Below are positions 55,101 through 64,000 of a stretch of 64,000 nucleotides of DNA, piece after piece (within the stretch, counting starts at the first letter, position 1; each line of letters starts with the position of its first letter). The stretch spans positions 248,001 through 312,000 of the forward strand of contig JAVSML010000964.1 of the NCBI GenBank assembly GCA_038503035.1. The letters run 5' to 3'. The notes beneath the pieces are model-generated. The model worked only from the letters and a program-made list of their open reading frames with translations. It did not search any database and was not told the DNA's origin. The translations under genes and the position numbers were made by a program. This DNA is from Crocodylus rhombifer. Its lineage: Eukaryota > Chordata > Crocodylia > Crocodylidae.

Positions 55101-56155
55101 CCTCCATCCATTTGGGATTCAGAGTCCAAAATCATTTGCTAAGGAGGAGGTATTTCCATGAATTCTTTGAAGGAATGGATCAGACTTTATTTCAACACTG
55201 GAGCAAGAGAAAACCTAGTAGCAAGGGCACTTGTCTAGGAGGTAGGAGAGCTAGGCCCTTGTTACATAGTAATTTTGGGCAGCTCCTGGAGATCTTAACC
55301 TCTGGACTGTCTGCACAATAACACCTAAAACTAGTTTTAAGCACTCATTAGGCAGCTCAAAGTTATGCCACTCCAGGGCAGGATTATCTCTGATCCATAC
55401 TACCCAGTTCATTATACTAAAGCGCAGCCACTCCTGGCTTAGTGTAAATAACCCACATGCTCCCCTCCCCTTCTTGCTCAGATTGGGCCCACTTCCCCCT
55501 CCCCGCTAGCACCCGTCTGCCCCATTGCTTGTGGCAGCCTGCACTGTCTATCCCGGGGGAGCAGGCAGGGAAGGGTTAACCTGCATGCCCTGCCACTGTC
55601 TCTTCCACTGCTGCTGCTCCTTGGGCAGGCTCAGCCTGGAGTAGCAACCTGGCAATGCCTAATCCTTTGTACTGCCAAATCCCAAAACCATTTATGTAGA
55701 TCATGTTAAAGAATAATGGGATTAAATAAACAAAAGCAGACCGAAACGAAATAAACCTAGGAGTAGGGACTGTTCCTTTGGTGCCCTACCTACTTCACTA
55801 TAGTTTCACACTCCCTCTTGTGGTCTCTCCTTCTGGTCTGATACCTTTCTGTACAGTGGTCCAGCTTCAACCAGAGGGCTGGAGAGTGTCCCTCCCACTC
55901 CCTTCCTCCCCACAGTTGCATCTTTAACCTTGGGGTTAGGCAACCTCCTTGGGTATGTATATTGTAGGCTTAAGTCCCCACAAGATGAGGAAGGGTTAGA
56001 ACCCATGCATTTCCACCAAATGTTGGACCATGAGGCATGGAGTAAGCACTGACCATCTCTAGCTGGGGCAGCTCTGGGCCTCCCCAGAAGCAGAACTGTA
56101 AGCACTTTCAGGTTTTAGCAATAGATGGACAGGGCCTTTTGGATCACATAGGAAT
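52178..56155. other. Mostly AT-rich sequence, no gene recognised
   Basis: No exon or repeat family assigned. A piece near 53,550-53,615 (CTATTGACTTCAATGCAG) resembles old palindromic amniote repeats. GC-rich sequence at 55,440-55,640 is unassigned. Confidence 0.4.
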
Positions 56156-57093
56156 TTGGGCTAGGAACAGACATTACACATAAACTGGTTTAAGTGATCA
56201 GAAACTGGTTTAAACCTGTAACAGAACAAAACAAACATTCAATACACCTAAACCTGCTTTGAAATAGCTGAAATTGATTTGAGATAAACTTAGTTGAATA
56301 TAGTATCAGACTTAACTGATTTGGCTCAAACTGATTTATGCAATGTCTGTCCCAGACCCCTTGCTGGTTTAAGCTAAATTAGATTCCCCTAGCATCCCAG
56401 CATGCTCTCTTGGCTGGGGAGGGCTCTCTACTCCATAGCAGAGCTGGCTCCTCCCCTCTACTCCTTGCTGTACCAGAGACCTGCAGGCACAGCAGGGTCT
56501 GTTGGTTTCCCCATGCCCCCGCCCCCATTCGCTGCTTAAGCAGGGCTCCCTTCCTCCCCTCTCCCACAACACAGACCATAGTCAGCATGTGGTATGTTGG
56601 CTAATGCTGAGAGGTGTCTGTGTAAGGCAGACAGGACTTACACAGTCCTGCTTAGGGCTTTTTGGAGCTAATCAACAAGTCAGCTGGTAAGGTCCCTGCA
56701 TTCCTTCCTTTAGAAAAAGCTGTTTAAGAAGAGCTTGAGCTAATGAGCAAGACTTTTTTTTCTGATGGGGTTTTAAATGCTGATAACAGAGCTGATAAAT
56801 GCTCTATTATCAAGTAGTCAGGGGTGGGGGAAGAGGATCCCTACATAATCACAACATCCTGCCAGGACCTGGCCGTGCGCCCCTCATCTCAGTCCTGTGG
56901 AAAACAAAGGAGGGCTTCTCTAGTGCCCCCCAGCTTCTAGCTTGAGCCACTGCAGGCATGCACCAGCCTTTTTTTCAATCTACAGGGGATGTCTGTATGG
57001 TTATAAACTGGTTCAGCCTAGCCAGGTTACACTAACCTGTAAAGTTTAAATCAATTTAGGCTCAGGCTTTTTGAATGTCTGTCCCTAGCCCTG
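56156..57093. mobile_element. DNA transposon with GGGCTAGGGACAGACATTC terminal inverted repeats
   Basis: The left end GGGCTAGGAACAGACATT (from 56,158) and right end GAATGTCTGTCCCTAGCCCTG (57,073-57,093) are inverse copies with one internal difference over 18 bp. A CAGGG-type terminus suggests the hAT superfamily. The interior has alternating CTGGTTTAA/AAACTGG words near both ends and a GC-rich middle. There is no transposase frame. The 8-bp flanks ATAGGAAT and ATGTCCAC do not match, so the target duplication is lost or the class is different. The split element at 33.7-36.4 kb is the same family. Confidence 0.75.
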
Positions 57094-60000
57094 ATGTCCA
57101 CTTACATCCTATTTTAGAAGTTGAAGTTTTTATTCAGATTTATTGTCTTTCTCCCTCTCTCTGCTGGTTTCTGTGAAACAGGTTACCTGCTATTGGACAT
57201 TCTAACAGAAGAGAAATAATTGTAATGCCCTTGAATTTTTGGAGCTTCAGAGACCAACTTCACGGTCAGACTGTGAGTCAGTGATGGTGCTAGGAAAAGA
57301 AGCCATGAGTCTAACTCTCAGCTTCCTCCCTTGCACCTTTTTATAGTCGACAATGATCTTTTCATCTCAGGCTTCTGGTCTCCTTAGGTTTTGTGTCTAC
57401 CCCCGTCTTCACTAGGGTTTCACTTTTTGTTAATTTAGGAAAATAAGTGTCAGGCTGTGGCTTTGAACTACCCAACACAGCAGCTTACCCCCACCTGCTA
57501 TCTCCCCAGCAGAATGCAGGGACAGACAGACACAGGGGGCCAGAATACTCCATCTAGGCCACTGCCTGACACCAGAGCAGTCAGCCAAGGGCAGCTGACC
57601 TTTTACCCCAGATCATCCAGATAAGCCCCTGACCTGGAAGTATCTGGGCCACAAGGTGCAGCCTAGTGCCTAGGTTATTGCACCTGGTTCTCTGGATACT
57701 TGTCTTGGCTAGCCTCCTGATCTTGCATTCTGCCTGACCCTCTGAATCTCTGATTTGTTTCTCTGGACAGATCTCTTTGCTTCTGATTTTCTGCCTTCTC
57801 CTGACCCTGAGGAGACCCCCCCATACCTGGCTACAATGGCGTGGCATGACAAGAAGCTGGTAATTTACAAAGCAGCAGATAAAATGCAGTTTAAGAACTG
57901 CTTGGTTGGAATTTTGACTGTATGCATCAGTATTCTTATGGAGGAGGCTTACAAACGCTGAATAATGAAGTAAAATGGTAGTAGGTTTCCTTATGCGATA
58001 TATTTTCATATAATAACAATAGACTGGATTCTTAATATCTGGTTACACATGAGAATGAGGAGGAAGGAGGAAAAAGGCTGTATTCAGTTCCTGTGTAACT
58101 TGCTCAAATGATAGCTCTGGTCACAGTGGCAAAGTCATCAGGGTTGACTAGCTGCTACTGATACTCTATAAGCAAGTGGACTTGCAAAAATGAGGAATAA
58201 AATAAAGCCTTATTTCTTCCATCTTCCCTCACCCCCAGTATGTCAGCTGGCAGAGCAGAGCTAGCACAGGAGGTTTCACTCTGTAGAAGACTTCAGAAGA
58301 AAAAGGATTGATAAGGAGAGGTGAGCCACCCACCCTCTTCAGGATTTTTGCTGGGATGAAACAATGTACAGCACCTGATGCAGATTAAGAGCAATATCTT
58401 AGTCTAGTCCTATATAGTAATATAGTAGTCCAATATTGGCATTGGTTCTAAAAATATATCAGGTCCTACAATAGGATCAGCTGCCTTCCACATATGGATT
58501 TAATAATAATTATAATTTGATTAAATTAGACCTTTGTGGGTGTCTGGTAATTAGAGTGCAATCCTAAATGACATAATCACTGATGGGTCTAAATAATTAT
58601 ATCATTTACATATAAAAGCAAAACAGCACCTTTGCCTATCATTCACCTCTTATAGTATTTTGTCAGAAAAAAAATAAAAATAACCCCCAAAAAATACAGA
58701 GACAGGAAAAAAAATTCAGAAAGCACTTCAGGGTATGTTCCATGCATTCTCTATAATGATTTTATTGTTATGTACAGTTTGCAGGTGCTGAAAGGGGGTC
58801 ACACAGTAACTAGCAGCCTACTCAGAAAGTAAATTGAAGTAATTGATTGAATAGATCTAGATAAAAAACAGGAAATCAAAAGCGCACTGCATAAAATCAC
58901 AAGTCTATAAACTCCACTATAGTGGAACTGCCCTGTAATGAATTCCATAAAAGTAAAACTCTGCAGGACTTCTTATATGTTCCTACCTTATTTAGCACAG
59001 CGCTTGGGTTTTACGCTGTTCACAATAAATGAAGGCCATCAGAGTTGTTGCGATTGACTACACCTTGCAAAGAACTTTCAGACAGAGTAACCTTTCAGGT
59101 TAGCAGATAAACTGGTGGACTAACATGATTTATAAAGGCCTCTCTGAAGATAGTGTGTCATTGAGGACATTTTATGATGTCCTCCAAACATTTTTGAGGC
59201 AGGTGCTACACACCAATTTTAGACAGTGAATTCTATCGATAGTGGTAACATTATAGGGAAATTTAAGAGAAGTTGGAAAAAAAACTTGGGTAACCCTCAG
59301 TGGGTTGCTTTAATTGTTTTAATAACTCCTATTGAAACCAAGTACCAAAACACTTATGAGGCTCTGGGCCTTGCTGTTTATTGCTGTCATCAAACCAAGA
59401 TATATCTTTTTTCTCAAATGGTAAAAGGAAACTTAAAAATATTGAGACTGATCCAAGCAACAAGGTTGTGATTCAGCTTGGAAATTTCCAGACTTCATGG
59501 ATGTTTTGGTTCAGGTCCATCTCTGGGTATGTCTCCACCATGTCCCTGGCAGGCTCTTGGAGAGGCCCTGCCTGTCTGTTCAGTTTTGCGTGCCAAACCC
59601 AGAAATGCAGAAATATGTGAGGGCACAAATACATCACTCTTAAGACCTCTGTTTCTAGTGTGTTCAAGAATGTTCACAAAAAGTTTCACTGTCACCTTTG
59701 CAGGCCTGGGGCATGCAAGTGGGAGTGAGCTGGTCGTGTGTACGCAAGGGTGTCCCTCCCTAAGAATGCTGGGAGTGGGTGTAGAGAGACCCTCCATGAA
59801 AACTTTCCTAATCTGAGTAGTTTTGATGCTTCCCATGTGGCAAAAAACCCAGCAAAGCATTTCAGGGAAACTGTGTCAGAATTTTTTCCAATGGGGTTTT
59901 GTTCCATGGACAACCTCAGAGGTTTTTATCTGAACTAATGTTTTCAGAATGCCTTATTCCTAAATTTGCTAATCCTGCTCAATTTCCAAAAATGAAAATA

Positions 60001-61140
60001 TTTTTCTGAATTAGATTATGTACTTCAGATAAAGAAAATGCTGACTCTCAAATACTTTATAAAGAAATAGAAATATACAAGTTTGTATATTGTCTTGTAT
60101 GTACAAAAGACCAATGATTAGATACTGCTATTTGTAATTAATATGGTTATTGATTTTGCCGTACATGTATGTGCAGATTCATGTGCATTTCATGCTAGCA
60201 GTTCTGAAAATGTTACGACTGTTTGTAAATCGTTGGTAGAGTCCCTATTTATATTAAAATATGCTTGTATTTGATATTGGTATAGAACCATGATTGTTTC
60301 ATCATTAGTAAAGCAGGGGGAAAGAATCACCTTAATTTAAATTCCAATTTCTAGGAAAAAGAATACATTATAGCAACTGTTTGGCATTAAAGGTCTTTCT
60401 TGACATACTACTACTGTAGGTAATGGGATGCTCTTTGTAAAATTTCAACTTTCTGAGCCAAGGGGTTAACACTTAATCAATAGTTCTTGTTATTATGGGC
60501 TCTACTGAGAAATAATAGGCTGTGATATATACTATGCATCATGAGGCATGAGTTAAAGTGAGCTAGAAAAATAATCTGATTGCAAAGTTTCACTGACAGT
60601 GCTCTGCTCATGCATTTACTATAGTTCATTATTTGCCATAAAGTCCACATAAAAATTACCATAGTCTTCTCCATAATAATGTCCAAAGGACGCCGCATAA
60701 TAGACTGTGATTCTAATCTCTAATATGTCTCTTCTTTCCTGTTTAAGCATGCACATGATTCCCACTGGAAGCTACCAGGCACATTAATAGATAGAATATG
60801 CTGTTAAGGCCCTTGCCTCCATTGGGGTGAATCACAGCTCAGCTGTCCCCGGAATGAAGCATACTTCCATGCATGGTTTGTAGCCCACCCCTACCCTGTT
60901 CCATGCATTATGATGAAATATTACGATGAGCCTGAACTAATATCTGCATGTACATCTCTGAATTTTGAAAACCTCCAAATCCAAACTTTGTGTATTCTTA
61001 GATTTTAAAATATCTAAAAGACAATTATAATAATCTAATCTGAGAAAGAGGAACTGTGCCAATGGTGGTATAACCCATGTTTATAAGATGGACTAGCTTC
61101 TCTTTCTAAATAGATCAAAACTTATGTCTCATCAGAAATT
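57094..61140. other. Mostly AT-rich sequence, no gene recognised
   Basis: 57,449-57,835 runs from TGTCAGGCTG to CTGGCTACA and is somewhat LTR-like in composition, but no flanking duplication or promoter order is seen. The remainder has no recognised repeat or exon. Confidence 0.35.
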
Positions 61141-61629
61141 CTATATACCCTATAGCCCCACTAAAGATGATCAGCAGGGACCCAATTTTTCTGTTTCCCA
61201 TGGAAAAGCAGAAAAAAATGCCGATTCTTCCCTTTACCTGAGGAAAATTCAGATTTCTCATTTTAATGGAGAAACCCATGGATTATGCTCCTTTGCAAAG
61301 AGTTCCAGCCTGCAAGGGTCTGGGGAAGGAGCTGGAAGAGGGCAGCTAGTCAGGGGACACCATATGCATGTATATGCACATGGCTGCCAGGCAGCCTAGA
61401 GAGCAGCTCACCCAGGTAAGTCTGGGGGAGAGGAGATTGAAGCCCCCCATAAGGAGGGAGTGAGTGGGTTGGTTAGGGCAGGGGCTGGAGCTGCTGCTCA
61501 GCTGAGCAGTGTGTGGGGCTTGAGGCCCAAGGCTACAGTTCATGGCTACAGGGCCACAGCAGGGAGTGGGACAGGGCTGCAAGTAGCTTGTCTAGGGTGT
61601 AGGGGGGTGGAGCTGGCTTTCCTCTGTTT

Positions 61630-61953
61630 GTGCACTCCCAGAGTAGCAGGAGAGACTTGTGCCCCCCAGATCTGTGTGTGGGGTGGGGCGGGCTGCTAGT
61701 TGCGGGCTTGGGCTCCCCACCCTGCTGCCCTGTCCTGGGGCCTCCAAAACCCAGCAGGTGCGACCTGGCACTGCAGGGCACAGTGGAGCCACGTGGGGAA
61801 ACTCCTTGCTGCTGTGAGCTCCACGCTGCCTTGGTGAGGCATCTTCTGCCAGTACAGCAGCAGGGGGTTGTGCCACCGGGGTTGCCCAAGCACACCCCTA
61901 CCCTGCACACAGATTTGGGGGCATAGGTCTCCCTTGCCTCCCTGGGAGTGCAC
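61630..61953. repeat. GC-rich foldback with about 62-bp arms
   Basis: The left arm 61,630-61,692 and the inverse of the right arm 61,891-61,953 both begin GTGCACTCCCAG and share GAGAC, TGCCCCC and ATCTGTGTG; roughly four in five positions match. The spacer is about 200 bp. Probably a non-autonomous foldback element; reading frames inside mirror each other and are not genes. Confidence 0.7.
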
Positions 61954-63588
61954 AGAGTGGCGGGGAGATTCCCCCCCCACCAGCCCACAGTGGGCAGACA
62001 GCAGGTGGGGGATATCAAGCTTTGAGCTAGGTTTTGAGCCCAGAATATGATTTATCCAGGAACATCTCTGAGACAATACCAGCCATCTACCTATCTAGCT
62101 ATATTACTGGTATGTGCCTTCTTATAATATGAAGATAAGGTATAACTGTCTAATGACTTTAGGAGAGTCAGCTTAAGCTATTTTGACTTGTTAGTCAGGC
62201 ATCTTTGGGAGGGAGATATCTCAAGGTTGTCAGATGAAAAAGAAGGCCTTCCAACCCCCAAAGATAACCAGCTTGGAGGCTTATCCTCTTCTCTTCTTAA
62301 AATGACCATATCAGGTGGTGGTTACCCACAAAATGTTTTATTCTAGCACCTGTTTCAGGGATGGAGATTGTGTGGAAAGTTTGTGCAGGCAGAAGGTGGG
62401 GGCCCTACCTGGGTGTAGATAGTTGCATATATGCCCCAAACTTTTTGACATTTATCCAAACCAGACTTTTAGGTTGAAGGTATCCCATCACTAGCTCCAC
62501 AAGTATTATTTCAAGGGCTGAGGCTGCTCCATTCCAGGATCGTATATGTAGTGATAGCATTTTAATAGTGAGAAATGCTTTTCTATTTTTTCTGTTGATA
62601 AAAAAGGAATTGGTTAACTCCCTTGTACTCTTAGAAGAAGAGTAATAATTCTTTAAAAGAGAAAACAGAATGTTCACTATGTCAGTTACTACTTAGGTAC
62701 TGTGAAGAGTTGCACTATATCGATTTCTGGGGACATATATATTGATATATGACAAGTCTGTAGTATAAGCTTCACTAAAATCTACCCAGATACCTTAAAG
62801 GAATAATTATTTTGCTATTTACCTTAAAAATGATATTTCCTTCAAAATCAGGCTTATGCTATGGTTATATCTGTGCTACTATTTGGGTTTAGCCTTAAGG
62901 GCCTCTTGTTGCCCAAAACCCATTTCTGCCCATCTACACTGAAAGTTCCTTAGATTGATCCTTGGTGGAAGTCCAGGCTGACCCTGGAGATTTTTCTAAG
63001 GGTTCAGTGCTTGAGTACAGCCTACTTTCCAACCCATCTCACTCTGCAGTATGTCTGTAACTTACCTGGACACTGAAGACCACAAACATAGGAATTCCTT
63101 CTTCAACAATCCCACATTTTCCTGAATCTGTCCTTTAGCTTTTCTGCAGCAAGTCTTTCCTGACTGTAATCAGATCTGAACACAAAAGGTGACAAGCAGG
63201 AAGCAGATTGATTCTAGATGGGCTCTGCTAACACTCAAAACCAATATTACATCTCCTTTATAAAAAAATACTACATTTTTAAAAAACAATCAGTTATTAA
63301 AATATCAGGAAATGAGCAACTAGGCCTGTCAACTTCTTGCTTCCATATAATGTTCCATATTCATTATCCCCTTATAATTATGTGCTTTCACCCCATTCAG
63401 GTAAATTACTTGCAGTACTGCTTGATTTTTGTTTTTGGCCACTATCTATAAGTAACAGAGAACGAATGATACCGGGGAGGAGGGGGAATAAAATTTGTAT
63501 CCAGCTACTTCTAGATGCACACTTTTTGTAGAGTTCCCTGGGTCACTGAAGGAGAAGGGTCTCATGAAACAAAGGGTGGCTTAACATA
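61954..63588. other. Unassigned sequence
   Basis: No gene or repeat family recognised. Confidence 0.4.
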
Positions 63589-63589
63589 G

Positions 63590-64000
63590 TAATGTGTGGG
63601 TATGTCGCAATGAGGCATTTAATGTGGAGTTGCCTAATGAGCGATGCAGTAAGGATCTGAGTATCTGCACGTGCAGTCCTATTAGGCCACAGGAGCTAAT
63701 AAACTCCACAGCAGGTTAGTACTCCAAGTACTATTTTGCTGAGGACTTTTTGTTGCGTGCAGTAATGCACATGTAGATGCTGCCTCAGCTGGCTGGTGCA
63801 CAAGGGTGCTTCAGTGCTGAGGCAGCTTGCCAGCTAGCCTTGCATAGGAGCACCCTCGTGCCCCAGCCAGCCCCTCTGCAACACATTGATCCAAGTTGGA
63901 ACAGCCTCAGGCTGGTAGGCTGATCCCCCAGGCCTTTGCCAGATGAAGCTGCTCTGAACCAGCTCAACATGCTGAGGTCTTGGATGCATGTATAAAAGCA
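63590..64000. mobile_element. GTCTACAC-family element, runs off the window end
   Basis: Contains GTAATGCACATGTAGATGCT (63,761 onward), GGGTGCTTCAGTGCTGAGGC, the GTGCCCCAGCCAGCCCC module at 63,858 and GGCTGATCCCCCAGGCC. It closely parallels the 20.5- and 26.5-kb copies. The right end is outside the window. Confidence 0.5.

Noticed and set aside
57449..57835. Third LTR, TGTCAGGCTG to GGCTACA
   Set aside because: No matching flanks, no promoter order and no similarity to the other two LTR-like blocks.
61533..62018. 161-codon minus-strand frame with overlapping plus-strand frames
   Set aside because: Falls on a GC-rich foldback; the frames mirror each other across the arms.
1..64000. CRISPR array, phage, bacterial operon or defence system
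   Set aside because: The sequence is vertebrate in composition and repeat content. No regularly spaced direct repeats, bacterial ribosome-binding sites or dense coding were seen.

Overview
The window looks like non-coding nuclear DNA of a sauropsid, most likely a crocodilian and next most likely a turtle. The evidence is several CR1 (chicken-repeat-1) LINE copies, two LTR-like insertions, many short non-autonomous DNA transposons, a fragment like the tail of a Penelope element, and AT-rich single-copy DNA between them. I found no host gene exon, rRNA or tRNA gene, CRISPR array or operon. Every protein-like signal I recognise belongs to a transposable element. The crocodilian assignment is inference from repeat content.

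Layout. 1-5.5 kb: AT-rich sequence with a decayed Myb/SANT-like (Harbinger-type) fragment at 0.65-1.17 kb. 5.56-6.44 kb: a hAT-type non-autonomous element with an 8-bp target duplication (one mismatch); it contains a GT microsatellite and a 100-N assembly gap. 6.9-9.2 kb: foldback elements, tRNA-like SINE pieces and a perfect 21-bp inverted repeat. 13.4-17.5 kb: a GC-rich repeat split by a 5'-truncated CR1, which is itself split by a 1,015-bp solo LTR with a perfect 5-bp target duplication, followed by a Penelope-like 3' tail with a mutated hammerhead-ribozyme core. 19.4-19.9 kb: a CR1 3' end. 29.3-32.05 kb: a 2.7-kb CR1 carrying endonuclease and reverse-transcriptase remnants. 32.8-36.4 kb: a hAT-type end, then a second DNA transposon split by two CR1 copies, one of them interrupted by another LTR-like insertion. 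37.9-39.05 kb: a CR1 reverse-transcriptase fragment on the minus strand, still open for about 295 codons but lacking its 3' end. 41-51 kb and 63.6-64 kb: many short DNA-transposon-like elements, most from one family with ends resembling GTCTACACATGC. 51.5-52.5 kb: a G-rich stretch with a 42-bp-arm hairpin whose four mismatches are all G-U pairs on the plus strand. 56.16-57.09 kb: a DNA transposon with clear terminal inverted repeats. 61.6-62.0 kb: a GC-rich foldback.

No set of genes works together here. What can be read is an order of insertion, from nested elements: DNA transposon first, then CR1, then LTR. Functional claims are limited to the former functions of decayed retroelement ORFs. 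No novel multi-gene system is visible. The items most worth a second look are the plus-strand RNA hairpin at 51,994-52,081, the young-looking solo LTR at 15,753-16,767, the open CR1 reverse-transcriptase fragment at 38,134-39,020, and the abundant GTCTACAC-ended family.
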